61,985 bases of DNA from Reyranella sp. GTDB lineage: Bacteria > Pseudomonadota > Alphaproteobacteria > Reyranellales > Reyranellaceae. The position numbers were made by a program, and so were the translations under genes. The notes under the pieces were generated by a model, which saw nothing but the letters and a program-made list of their open reading frames with translations, ran no database searches and had not been told where the DNA came from. Below are positions 1-11,300 of this stretch, in pieces (within the stretch, counting starts at the first letter, position 1; every line of letters begins with the position of its first letter). The DNA lies in assembly GCA_022844015.1 (NCBI GenBank), contig JALHMO010000011.1, positions 1-61,985 of the forward strand, given 5' to 3'.

Positions 1-1289
1 GAGCCGGCGATCGACCAGGCCACCGTCTGGCCGCCCGTGAAGTTGGCCTCGGCGAGGCCGATCGTGAAGACGAAGGGCGTGGTGCCGCTGCTGCCTTCCG
101 CCTTGGTCGTCAAGTACGCGTAGACCGCCACCCTCGGAAGATCGTCGTTCACAATGGTGCCCGTCGCCGTGCCCGCCACGATCGCGAGCCCCGGCGCCGG
201 GTTCGACAGGCTGACCGTGAACTCCTCGTCGCGCTCGACCTCCGTGTCGCCCAAGGCGTTCACGGTGATGGTCCTGATGGTCTCGCCGGCCGCAAAGCTC
301 ACCGTCCCGCTCGTCCCGCCGAAATCCAGCGCCGCCGCCGGACTCTGCCCCGAGCCGTCGACCGACCAGTCGACCGTCAGCCCCCTCAACCCGGCCTGGC
401 TCAGGCTCACCGTGAAGGTATAGGCGGTCGTGCCGCCGGTGCCCTCCGGCTTCACCGCCGACAGCGCCGCGATCGACACCGCAACGCTGTCGTCGCTGTC
501 GATCGCGCCCGTCGCGCTCGAGGTGCCGGGCGCGAGGCCTGCCGACAGGTCCACCAGCGTCACCGCGAACGTCTCGTCGGGTTCCACCTGGGTGTCGCCC
601 GACACGCCCACCGTGATCGTCTTGAGGATCTCGCCGGGCGCGAAGCTCACCGCCCCGGTCGGCATCGCCCCGCCGAAGTCGGCCGCGTCCGCCGCCTGCC
701 CGCCCGAACCCGTCACGCTCCAGCCGACGCTCTGGCCGACGACCGGGGCCTGGTCGAGGCTTACCGTGAAGGTGAACGGCGTCGTGCCGGCGTCGCCTTC
801 CGCCTTGCCGGCCGACAGCGCCGCGATCGACACCGTCGCCCGGTCGTCGTTCTGGACGATGCCGAACGCGCTCGCCGCCGCCAGCGACAGGCCGTTCGAC
901 GGGTTCGACAGCGTGACGACGAAGAAATCGTCGGGCTCGACTGCGCGATCACCGGCGACCATCACCGTGATCAGCTGGGCGGTCTCGTCGGGCGCGAAGA
1001 TCAGTGAGCCAAACGGCAGCACCCCGCCCTCGAAATCCGCCCCGTCCGCAGGGGTCGCGCCGGTGCCCGTCACCGCCCAGTCGACCGACTGGGCAATCGC
1101 CGACGCCTCGCCCAGCGCCACCAGGAAGGTGAACGGGATCAGGCCGCTGTCCTGCTCCGCCTTCATCGCCGACAGGGTCGAGATCGACACCACCGCGCCA
1201 TCGTCGTTCTGGATCGTCACCGCCGCAGACGCCGTGCCGAGCACAAGGCCGAGCGACGGATCGGACAGGGTCACCGTGAAGTCCTCGTC
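1..1289. repeat. Near-identical direct repeat, copy A (Calx-beta coding)
   Basis: This stretch matches 6431-7719 at a constant offset of 6430 with no indels. A hand count gives about 58 mismatches, or roughly 95% identity. Identity drops abruptly after about 1289. The repeat continues beyond the left edge. Confidence 0.9.
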
Positions 1290-4200
1290 GGTCTCCACCG
1301 TCGTGTCACCTGCCACCGCGATCGTGATCCCCAGGGCGGCGACATTGGGTGCGAACGTCACGCTGCCCATCGGCAGCGCCTGGCCCACGAAGTCACCGGC
1401 CGTCGCCGGCTCCGCGTCCGAGCCGCTTACGGTGTAGGTGACGCTATGCTCGGTCGACAGGTCGCCGTCCCGCGTCATCACGAAGACGAACGACGTCTGG
1501 CTGGAGTCGCCCTCTACCAGCTCCGTCGACTGCGCGGCGATTGACACCGTGGCATCGTCGTTGCGGATCGTGCCGATCGCAAACCCGTCTCCCCCGATCG
1601 CAAGGCCGAGCGACGGCACAAACAGGCCTATCTGGAACACCTCGTTGGTTTCCACCTCGGTATCGGCCACGACCTCGACGATGATCGTCCTGGTGGTCTC
1701 GCCGGGTGCGAAGATCTCGATACCGCCGTTCAGGGTCCCGGGGGCAAAATCATCCGGGTCGGCGCCGAAAGCACCCACTCCGGCGATGTACCACGCGATG
1801 CTGTGCGACACCGAGGTGTCGCCGCTCCGCGTCAGCACGGTGGTGAACGGCGTGAGCCCGCCGTCGCTGCCTTCTGCCCTGACGGCTTCGGACAGTGCGA
1901 TCGACACCAATGCACCGGTATCGAGGGTCAGGCCGAGACCGCCGGAGACGCCGCCCGCCAACGTATTGCCCGAGGCGTCCTGGATGGTGCCGCCGCCAAG
2001 CGCGAGGCCGGTGACCCCGAGCGCGCCCGCGCCGTCCCCAGGCTGGGCTTCGTACTTGAACACCAGCGAGTTGCTGCCACTGCCACCGGCAAAAGTCGCC
2101 GCCTTGCCGTTGCTGAGCAGCAGGGTCGGCGCGCCTGTCACCGTGATCGCCTCGCTGGTGGTCACGGTGATGGTAACGATCTCCGTCGGGGTCACCACGC
2201 CGTTGCCGTCGTCGGAGCTCGCCTGCACGAGGAGCACGACCGGGCCGACCTCGTCTGGATCACCCGACGCCGCGGCCAGAACCGACACCAAGGCGCCGTG
2301 GACGGCCGTCTCGACCGTCGCGATGCGGCTCGTCAGGTCGCTGCCGGCACCTTCATCGACCAGCAGCTTGTCGAGGAGCTGCCCCGAAACGGTGATGGTG
2401 CCGGACAGCTCACCGGCGATCTTCGCAGGATCGATGAGGAGCGCCGTCCCGACGGCGGAAATCAGCGCGTCGACAGTTCCCTTGTCGGAAAGGTTCAGCG
2501 TGCCGGTCTTGTCGATCGCTCCGACCATCGCCGCGAAGGCGGCGTCCTGGGCCGTCGACTGGTCCGCCCCCATCCCCGCGAACGCCGCGCCGATGAGCAG
2601 CACGGCGTCGAGGGCCTTGGACATCTCGACATGGATGGCCGCGCTCGCCGGGTCGCCGTTCTCGGTGCTGGCGATCGGATCGATCACCGTGAAGTCGAGG
2701 GACATGTCCAGTCCCATCGCTGCCTGCAGCTGCTCGATCGCGCCGTCGATGTCGCCATCGTCGGCGGCCAACCCGCTCGCCAGGGTGGACAGCGAGGTGA
2801 TGGCGGTCGATCCGAGCGGCGCCGTAAGCGTCGCGGTGAATGGCAAATTGGTACCCGTGTCGGTGCCCCCGGTCAGGACCAGGGTGCCCCATCCACCGAA
2901 CAGCTGGAAACGACCATCGGCGTCCGTCACGGCTGAGGACTCGCCATTGTCCAGCAGGCGATCGCCGTCGGCATCCGCGAACACCAGCGCCCCGGCGACG
3001 TAGCGGCCGGGCGTTGCGGAGCCAGACAGGGAGAAGACGTTGGCGCTGCCCGCGGCGACGATGGCGCCGCTGCCATCGGCAAGGAGGTTGCCGCCGCCGG
3101 CGGCGACGATGGTGTCGCCTCCCAGCGCGACAATCCCTTCACCCTGGCCGTCGGACAGCCGGGCCAGCATGTCGGCGGCGGTGTCCGCCACCAGCTTCGC
3201 CGCGTCGGCCTGTCCGGGGCCGGAGCCCCCACTCGATTGCAGAACCTTTATCTGGCCGTGGCGAAGACTGTACCAGAGATTGTGCGGCTGGCTGGCGTCC
3301 GGCGCCGAGGGAAGCTGGACATCGATTCCGGGCGGCAATGTCGGCAGCGCGCTGTTGTCGTAGGTGACCTCGACAAAGGCCATGCCACCCTTGTCGTCGG
3401 TCCAATCGGCGCGAAAGGCGTTGAGCTGCTGGTTCCGGTAATCGTAGTGAACCCGGTTGGCAGCCGTGCCGCCGTCCTCCGTCGTCACCGTGCCGTCGGT
3501 CTGCACGAAAACCTCGGTCATTGCCCCGAGATCGTCACCCGTGTCGAACGTCACGACCGTCTTGCCGTCGATGCCGAGGTAGTGCGTCGAGACCAGCCCG
3601 TGATCCGAGATCGTGAGCGATGTCGACAGCCCATCCAGGCTCGGCGTCACGACGACGCTCTTGCCCAGGAGCGTGTCGCCACCGTCGACACGGTACACCA
3701 GGGGAAACGGCTGGTTGTCCTGGATGATGACCAGGTGCTCCTCGCCCGCCGGGCCCGGGACGATGGCCGCGAGCGTCACCGCCTGGTCGGCTGCATGCCT
3801 GAGCTGGATGGCGTCGGTGAGATCGATCGAGGTGATCAATCCCACGAAGATCCCGGGCTCGCCCAGGATCAGCCGGCTCGACGTGCCGGTCAGCGCCACG
3901 GTGCCCGTCGATGCGAAGCTGCCACTGAGTTCCAGGGTGGCGTCCGTGTCGACGGAGAAAATGCCCTTCCCGGTGACGTTGGCGTTGATCAGCAACAACC
4001 CGCCCTGGGCCGCCACCAGGCCATCGTTCAGGAACGTGCCGGTATCGACAAGCCCGTGCCCCAGCAGCCCGGCGCCGGCCGAAGGATGGATCCTGATCGA
4101 GTTGGCGATCGAGCCCTCGTTGCCGCCGATTTCGATGAAGCCGTCGATCGTGACCACCTCGGCCGAGAAGCTGGAGCCGTCAGGCACGATGTTCAGCATC

Positions 4201-5030
4201 GTCAGCGACGTCTCGATGAAAACCTGGCCGGAGGGCAGCACAAGGATCCCGGCGCCGCCCGTCTGGCCGTCGCCCAAGGTCAGGCTTGCGACCTCGAGCT
4301 TCGAGGCCACGCCACCGCCCGCGAAATCGCCGACGGTCAGCGACGCTGCGTCCTCGGAGTTGACCGTGGCGTCGCCGGCCTGCACATGCCCGCCTTCGCT
4401 GATCGACAGGGTTCCGTCGAGCACGAGTGCCCCCTGGATCAGCAGGGCGCTGCCCTGCTGATTCGCAGCGCCAGAGACCGACACGGGCGTCGCACCTGGT
4501 GTCTGCCGGATGGTGACGGGTCCGGCGACCTCGACCGTGGCGCCGTTCGATATGGCGAGTTGGCCGGTTCCCAGCACGTCCAGCTGGCGCGTGGTGACCA
4601 GCGCCATGCCCGTGACCCTGAACAGCGCTTCGTCGTCGAAGGCGATCGCGTTGGCTGTTGGGCCGAGCGGCGCGCCGCCAACCTGGACCAGGTCGACGTC
4701 CATCGTAGCGCCATCCGTGGTCCCGTCGAGGCTGAGGCTGCCGGTGAACCTCAGGTTGCCCCGATCGTCCTCGAACAGCACCTCGTCGAGAACGACGAGA
4801 GCGCCATCGATCCGGACGACGTCCTCGTCCTTTACGTGGGACAGGACCTGCAGGCCAGCAATCGTGCCGGTCTTGCCCGCGGCGATGACGAGATGGACCG
4901 CCGCCTCGGTGTTGGCCGTGTCGGCAGCGCTAGGAACACCCGGCTGCTGGGTCGCTATATCGATCCAGTTGTTCTCGTCGTCGAAATCGCCCTGCTGCCC
5001 AGGCGGTACACCCCACAAGAATGTCGCCAT
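1..5030 (-). CDS. Giant secreted Calx-beta repeat protein, copy 1 (3' end beyond window)
   Basis: The frame is open from the ATG at 5030 to the left edge, giving 1676 visible codons and no stop, so the C-terminus is missing. The N-terminus carries the same GVPPG..GDF.D..NW signature as its downstream neighbour. Residues 1-560 are strand-rich repeats with many G, T and V, like autotransporter/beta-helix repeats. A short Gly-rich stretch lies near 640-670, and a calcium-type motif (DADGDRLLDNGE) near 680. From about residue 1040 to the edge run Calx-beta repeats, each ending in a form of TGTIxNDD. Such proteins are normally cell-surface or exported adhesin-like proteins that need calcium; no signal peptide is visible, which fits type I secretion. 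By analogy with copy 2, an Ig-like module and DUF4214 should follow outside the window. Function is inferred from domains only. Confidence 0.85.
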   Translation of the reverse strand, partial: MATFLWGVPPGQQGDFDDENNWIDIATQQPGVPSAADTANTEAAVHLVIAAGKTGTIAGLQVLSHVKDEDVVRIDGALVVLDEVLFEDDRGNLRFTGSLSLDGTTDGATMDVDLVQVGGAPLGPTANAIAFDDEALFRVTGMALVTTRQLDVLGTGQLAISNGATVEVAGPVTIRQTPGATPVSVSGAANQQGSALLIQGALVLDGTLSISEGGHVQAGDATVNSEDAASLTVGDFAGGGVASKLEVASLTLGDGQTGGAGILVLPSGQVFIETSLTMLNIVPDGSSFSAEVVTIDGFIEIGGNEGSIANSIRIHPSAGAGLLGHGLVDTGTFLNDGLVAAQGGLLLINANVTGKGIFSVDTDATLELSGSFASTGTVALTGTSSRLILGEPGIFVGLITSIDLTDAIQLRHAADQAVTLAAIVPGPAGEEHLVIIQDNQPFPLVYRVDGGDTLLGKSVVVTPSLDGLSTSLTISDHGLVSTHYLGIDGKTVVTFDTGDDLGAMTEVFVQTDGTVTTEDGGTAANRVHYDYRNQQLNAFRADWTDDKGGMAFVEVTYDNSALPTLPPGIDVQLPSAPDASQPHNLWYSLRHGQIKVLQSSGGSGPGQADAAKLVADTAADMLARLSDGQGEGIVALGGDTIVAAGGGNLLADGSGAIVAAGSANVFSLSGSATPGRYVAGALVFADADGDRLLDNGESSAVTDADGRFQLFGGWGTLVLTGGTDTGTNLPFTATLTAPLGSTAITSLSTLASGLAADDGDIDGAIEQLQAAMGLDMSLDFTVIDPIASTENGDPASAAIHVEMSKALDAVLLIGAAFAGMGADQSTAQDAAFAAMVGAIDKTGTLNLSDKGTVDALISAVGTALLIDPAKIAGELSGTITVSGQLLDKLLVDEGAGSDLTSRIATVETAVHGALVSVLAAASGDPDEVGPVVLLVQASSDDGNGVVTPTEIVTITVTTSEAITVTGAPTLLLSNGKAATFAGGSGSNSLVFKYEAQPGDGAGALGVTGLALGGGTIQDASGNTLAGGVSGGLGLTLDTGALVSIALSEAVRAEGSDGGLTPFTTVLTRSGDTSVSHSIAWYIAGVGAFGADPDDFAPGTLNGGIEIFAPGETTRTIIVEVVADTEVETNEVFQIGLFVPSLGLAIGGDGFAIGTIRNDDATVSIAAQSTELVEGDSSQTSFVFVMTRDGDLSTEHSVTYTVSGSDAEPATAGDFVGQALPMGSVTFAPNVAALGITIAVAGDTTVETDEDFTVTLSDPSLGLVLGTASAAVTIQNDDGAVVSISTLSAMKAEQDSGLIPFTFLVALGEASAIAQSVDWAVTGTGATPADGADFEGGVLPFGSLIFAPDETAQLITVMVAGDRAVEPDDFFVVTLSNPSNGLSLAAASAFGIVQNDDRATVSIAALSAGKAEGDAGTTPFTFTVSLDQAPVVGQSVGWSVTGSGGQAADAADFGGAMPTGAVSFAPGEILKTITVGVSGDTQVEPDETFAVTLVDLSAGLAPGTSSATGAIDSDDSVAVSIAALSAVKPEGTGGTTAYTFTVSLSQAGLRGLTVDWSVDGSGQSPAAALDFGGTSGTVSFAAGETIRTITVNALGDTEVERDEEFTVSLSNPAPGLAIVAGTATGTIVNDDLPRVAVYAYLTTKAEGSSGTTPFVFTIGLAEANFTGGQTVAWSIAG

Positions 5031-5307
5031 GCTCAGCCCCCCGTCGGCGCCACTGAATTGGCGCTCGTCCCACGGAACCCTAGCAGATGAAGTGCAGCAA
5101 ACCGAAATGACTTTCACCCAGTCTGCGCGAAGTCGTGTACGGGAAGACGATCGCCCGAGCGCCGATGCTCCAGCCAGGCCCGGGGCAGCGGAGGCTCTCG
5201 AACCGGCCCGCCAGGATCGTCGCTACCGAGCAGGGTCGACGGCTACTGCGGCCTGCCGCGCGGCAGCACCGAAGCATTGTCCGGTTTAGCGGCCGGCTAC
5301 GGCGCCC

Positions 5308-8300
5308 TCACGGGTGCGCGGCGATCAGGTCCTCGGCGTTGCGGATGCCAGTCAGCACGCTCAGCGGATCGGACGTCACCGGGTCGAGCAGCGCCGTCGC
5401 CGCCGCGACGTCGCTCGCCCCCAGCCAGCCGGTGTTGCGCTCGTGCTGCTCCTGCACGTAATCCAGGCTCACCGCGACCTTGCCCATCAGCGTCGTGATG
5501 TCCTGGCCCGCCGCCGTGTCCTGCGCCCCGCTCATGATGTTGACCAGGATCGAGCCCACGAAACGCCCGGCCAGCAGCGTCGCCTTGGTCTCCCCCGTCC
5601 AGTAGGCCAGCCCGGCCGGGTCCGACCCGCGGTTGAACAGGTTGTTGTAGACGCTGTCGAGGAACGCGCTGATCTGCCCGTCGCTCGCCCCGAACGGGTT
5701 GGCCAGGAACGGATAGAGCGCCTGCGCCTCGTCGCTGATCCCGAACGAGCTCGCGATGTTGGCGAACAGCATCGCCGGGCCCTGCACCGGCAGCCCGCTG
5801 ACGAACTCGCCGACCCAGAAGCCGAAGCCCGCCCGGTCGGCCGCCCGGCCGAAGAAGGCGATGTAGGTCGCCGCGATCTGCTCCTCCGCCGACAGCGACA
5901 GCAGGTCGAGCGTCGTCGTCTCGCCGACATTGACCGGCACGACGAAGATCGACGCCTGCGCGTCGGCCGTGCTGCTGCCGCTGTTGCCGGCCCGGTAGGT
6001 GAACGAATCGATGCCCGTGAAACCGGCCGCCGGCGTGTAGCCGAAGCTGCCGTTGCCGACGATCTGCAGCGTCCCGTCGCCCGGCCCGGAGAGCAGCGAC
6101 GCCGTCGAGGCGTTCTCGTCGTTGGCCAGCACCCCGCGCCCCACCGGCGCCGTCAGCGGCCGGCCCTCCAGCACGATGTAGGCGTCGTCGTGGGCGACCA
6201 CCGCGGGGGCGGGGCCGGCGTCGTCGTTCTGGATCGTCCCCGTGGCCGTCGAGTCGCCGAGCGTCAGCCCGGACGGGTTCGACAGCGTCATGGCGAAGCC
6301 TTCGTCCGGTTCGACGGAGACGTCGCCCACCACGTCGATCGTGAGGTACCTCACCGCCTCGCCCGGCGCATACGTCACCGTCCCCGACGTCGCACCCGCG
6401 AAGTCGGCGGCATTGGCCGGGTTGGCTCCCGAGCCGGCGATCGACCAGGCCACCGTCTGGCCGCCCGTGAAGTTGGCCTCGGCGAGGCCGATCGTGAAGA
6501 CGAAGGGCGTGGTGCCGCTGCTGCCTTCCGCCTTGGTCGTCAAGTACGCATAGACCGCCACCCTCGGAAGATCGTCGTTCACAATGGTGCCCGTCGCCGT
6601 GCCCGCCCCGATCTCGAGCCCCGGCGCCGGGTTCGACAGGCTGACCGTGAACTCCTCGTCGCGCTCGACGTCCGTGTCGCCCACGACGCTCACGGTGATG
6701 GTCCTGATGGTCTCGCCGACCGCAAAACTCACTGTCCCGGTCCGAGTGCCGAAATCCAGCGCCGCCGCCGGACTCTGCCCCGAGCCGTCGACCGACCAGT
6801 CGACCGTCAGCCCCCTCAACCCGGCCTGGCTCAGGCTCACCGTGAAGGTATAGGCGGTCGTCCCGCCGGTGCCCTCCGGCTTCACCGCCGACAGCGCCGC
6901 GATCGACACCGCAACGCTGTCGTCGCTGTCGATCGCGCCTGTCGCGCTCGAGGTGCCGGGCGCGAGGCCTGCCGACAGGTCCACCAGCGTCACCGCGAAC
7001 GTCTCGTCGGCCTCCACCTGCATGTCGCCAGACACGCCCACCGTGATCGTCTTGAGGATCTCGCCGGGCGCGAAGCTCACCGCCCCGGTCGGCATCGCCC
7101 CGCCGAAGTCGGCCGCGTCCGCCGCCTGCCCGCCCGAGCCCGCCACGCTCCAGCCCACGCTCTGGCCGACGACAGGGGCCTGGTCGAGGCTCACCGTGAA
7201 GGTGAACGGTGTCGTGCCGACGTCACCTTCGGCCTTGCCCGCCGACAGCGCCGCGATCGACACGGTCGCCCGGTCGTCGTTCTGGACGATGCCGAACGCG
7301 CTCGCCGCCGCCAGCGACAGGCCGTTCGACGGGTTCGACAGCGTGACGACGAAGAAATCGTCGGGCTCGACCGCGCGGTCGCCCGCGACCATCACCGTGA
7401 TCAGTTGGGCGGTCTCGTCGGGCGCGAAGGTCAGGGAGCCCGACGGCAGCACTCCGCCCTCGAAATCCGCCCCGTCCGCCGGAGTCGCCCCGGTCCCCGT
7501 CAATGCCCAATCGACCGACTGGGCAATCGCCGACGCCTCACCCAGCGTCACGAGGAAAGTGAAGGGGATCAGGCCGCTGTCCTGCTCCGCCTTCATCGCC
7601 GACAGGGTCGAGATCGACACCACCGCGCCGTCGTCGTTCTGGATCGTCACCGCCGCAGACGCTGTGCCGAGCACAAGGCCGAGCGACGGATCGGACAGGG
7701 TCACCGTGAAGTCCTCGTCCGACTCCAAGGCCGTATCGCCAATCACCTGGACCACGACCGTCATGGCGGTCTGCCCGGGCGCGAACGTCACCGTGTCCGT
7801 CGGCAGCGCTACGTCCAGGAAGTCGCCGATGTCCGCCGGCACCGCGCCCGAACCCGCCACCGTGTAGGTGACGCTGTGCGTGACGGAGGCGTCCCCGTCC
7901 CGCGTCAGGATGAAGTTGAAGCCGGTCTGCCCGCCGGTCCCTTCCGCCTGGGCCACCGCCACGGCCGCGATCGACACCGTCGCATCGTCGTTGCGGATCG
8001 TGCCGGTCGCCGACGACGTCGCGACCACGAGACCGGCGGTCGGATTGAAGATGCTGAGCAAGAACTCCTCGTCCGCCTCGACCTCGGTGTCGCCCACGAC
8101 CTCGATGGTGACCGTCTGGACGGTCTCGCCCGCCGCGAACGTCACCGTTCCACCGTTCAGGGCGGTGCCGCCGATGTCGGATGGGTCGGCGCCATCGATG
8201 CCCGAGCCGACGATCGACCACGACACGCTGTGCTCAACCGAGGTGTCGCCCGTCCGGGTCAGGCTGAAGGTGAAGGGCGTCGTGCCGCCGCTGCTGCCTT

Positions 8301-11300
8301 CCGCCCTGTCGGCATCGAGCGCCGAGACCGTCACCAGCGCCCCGGTGTCGAGGGTGAGGCCGAGAGCGCCTCCGACGGTTCCGGCGAGCGCATTGCCCGA
8401 CGTGTCCGTTATGCCGCCGCCCTTGCCGAGCGCGAGGCCGGTGACATCGAGCGGGCCCGCGCCTTCGCCGGCCTGGGCCACGTACTCGAAGACCAGCGAG
8501 TTGCCACCGCTGCCGCCGACGAAGCTTGCCGCCTTGCCGTTGCTGAGCTGCAGCGTCGGGGCGCCGGTCACCGTGACCGACTCGCTGGTCGTCACGGTGA
8601 TGGTCACGACCTCCGCCGGGGTCACGATGCCGTTGCCGTCGTCTGACTTTGCGTCGAGCAGCACCACAGCCGGGCCGAGCTTGCCAGGATCGCCGGCCGC
8701 GGCTTTCAGGCTCGTCACCAGCCCGCCCTGCACCCCGGTCTCGACCATAGTGATGGCGCTGGTCAGGCCCGTACCGGCGCCCTCATCGACCAGCAGCTTG
8801 TCGAGAAGCTGCCCGGTCGAAACGATGGTCCCGGCCACGGCATCGACGATCTTACTTGCGTCGATCGCGAGCGAGGCACCGACGGCGGCGATCAGCCCGA
8901 CGACCGTTCCCTTGTCGGAAAGGTTCAGCGTGTTGCTCTTGTTGATCTCCTCGACCATCGCCGCGAAGGCGGCGTCCTGGGCAGCGGACTGGTCCGCCCC
9001 CATGCCTGCGAACGCGGCGCCGATGAGCAGCACGGCGTCCAGGGTCTTGGACATCTCGACATGAATCTTGGCGCTCGCTGGATCGCCGTTCTCGGTGCTG
9101 GCAATCGGATCGATGACAGTGAAGTCGAGGGACATGTCCAGCCCCATCGCCGCCTGCAACTGCTTGATCGCGCCATCGATGTCGCCATCGTCCGCGGCGA
9201 GGCCGCTCGCCAGAGTAGTAAGCGAGGAAATGTCAGTCGAGCCCAGCGGCGCCTTCAGCACGGCAGTGAAGGGCAGGTTTGTTCCAGTGTCCGTCCCACC
9301 CGCCATGACCAGGGTGCCCCAGCCACCAAACAACTCGAACTGACCATTGGCGTCCGTGATCGTCCAGGCTTCGCCGTTGTCCGCCTTGCCGTTGCCATTG
9401 GCATCGGCGAACACGACAGCATTGGCAACGTAGCGGCCAGGCGTCCCGGTGCCCCAGAGCTTGAGAAAGTTCCCGCCACCGGCGTCCACGGTCTTGCCAC
9501 CGCCACCGGCGATGAGGTTGCCGCCGATGCCATTAATGAGATTGGCGCCTCCAGGCGCGATCAGTGCGCCGGACGACATGGCGGCAATGGCGGCGCCTTC
9601 CAGCCCCAAGTTGAGGCCGCCGCCAGCGACAATGCCAGCCCCATCTCGCGAGATTATATTGGCGGTATCCCTCATCACGAGATTGGCGGCGTCATTGCCT
9701 ATCAGATTGGCGGCGTCATTGCCGATCAACGCGGCACCATGATCCGTGATGAGATTGGCGCCCTCCTGACCGATCAAGGTCCCACCGCCATCCCCGATGA
9801 GCACGGCCCCCGGGATCAGCTGACCGGTGAGCACAGTGAGTGGGGTTCCCTGGGTGCCTACCAGCGTGCCGCTGATGTTGGTGGCAATCCCAACTCGCGG
9901 CGTCCCCGCTACGATGGGTTGGGTCGGAGATCCATAGCTCGCAATCAGGGGAAGCACGGTCTGCCGCATGAAATCCGCATCGAAGACGCCGACCGTTGGC
10001 GGCAATGACGGGAACTCAGGAAAGGTGTCGGACCTCGTGTAACTGCCATCACCGTTGTGAACCCACGATTGACGCATTTCCACCTCACCCTGGAAGTAGG
10101 TGTAGGTGACGAAAGCCGTCAGCACGCGTGTCTGCGGATTGAACGTCTGGGACCCGACCGAGAAGCCGAGCGGTCCTGGTGGCGGAGCCTGCACGGAGCC
10201 GGCGCCGTCCAGGGGCGACGCAAGGGACATTTCCGACGCAAGTGCCGCCGGGATCGCCGTGATTGCCGGATCGACGGAAATGAACGTGCAGGTTCCACCG
10301 TCGAAGGTGACGTCGAAATAGCCCCCCTTGCCGTCGTCGATCGTCGTCGTTGCAAGGCCGTTGTGTCGAAGAAAGTACCAAAGATTGTGCGTGAATGCGG
10401 GATTCGGGCTCGTTGGAACCTGGGTCGCAATCGCTTCGTCGATAGCCGCGATCGCATTGTTGTCGAAGGTGTAGTGAACGAATGCCGCCTGGCCCTGATC
10501 AGTGGTCCAGACGTGCCGGAAGCCATTCAACTGCTGGTTCTTGAAGTCGAAGATCTTGAGTTCGGCGGCGAAGCCGCTGGCGTCGCCCGTCACGGAGCCG
10601 TCGGGATTGATGTAGACATTGGTGTTAGCGCCCTGGTCGTCGCCCGTGAGGAAGATCACATCTATCTGCCCGGTGGCGTTCAGATAGTAGTTCGTAATCG
10701 TCCCGTGGTCGGTGAGGGTCAACGTCGTCGACTTGCCGTCTGTGCTCTCGGCGATGTCGAATCGACTCGTCGTCAAATCTACCGTCGCGCTGATCCTGTA
10801 GTTTATTGGAGACAGTACGTTGTCCTGGAAGAGGGTCAGGTAGTGTTGATTCGCGGAATCGGCCGTGACGACCACCGAGTAGACGTGATTGTCGAACGCG
10901 CTACCGGTATTGTTCAGCTGGATGGTGGTGGTGAAATTCAGGCTCGAAATGGAGCCCTCGAACTCGGAAGGGCTGTCCAGTATCAGAGTCCTGGCGCTGC
11001 CGCCGAGCACCACCGTTGCCGATTCCCCGAACGAGCCGCCGATTTCCAGTGCCGAGTTGTCGGCGACGCCGAAGAACCCGCTGCCGGTCACGTCGGCATT
11101 GATGAACAATAGACCACCCTCTGCCAGGACGATGCCGTCGTTCTGGAAGGTCCCCGTTTCGACAAATCCGTGGCCAATGAGCCCCGCCGAGAAACCCGCG
11201 GGACGAACCACGATCGAGTGGGGGTCTGCACCCTGTGTGCCGCCGATCTCGATGAAGCCGTTGCCCGCCGTCGACACCTCGACAGTAGAGGCCGAACCGC

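Noticed and set aside
5314..8646. A very long open frame (over 1100 codons) on the plus strand opposite giant copy 2, and similar frames opposite copy 1
   Set aside because: The translation is Arg/His/Asp-rich low-complexity text typical of the antisense frame of high-GC genes, and the minus strand encodes recognisable domains.
9640..9800. Regular ~24-bp repeats that could suggest a CRISPR array
   Set aside because: The repeats are contiguous without unique spacers and encode in-frame octapeptides of the large protein.
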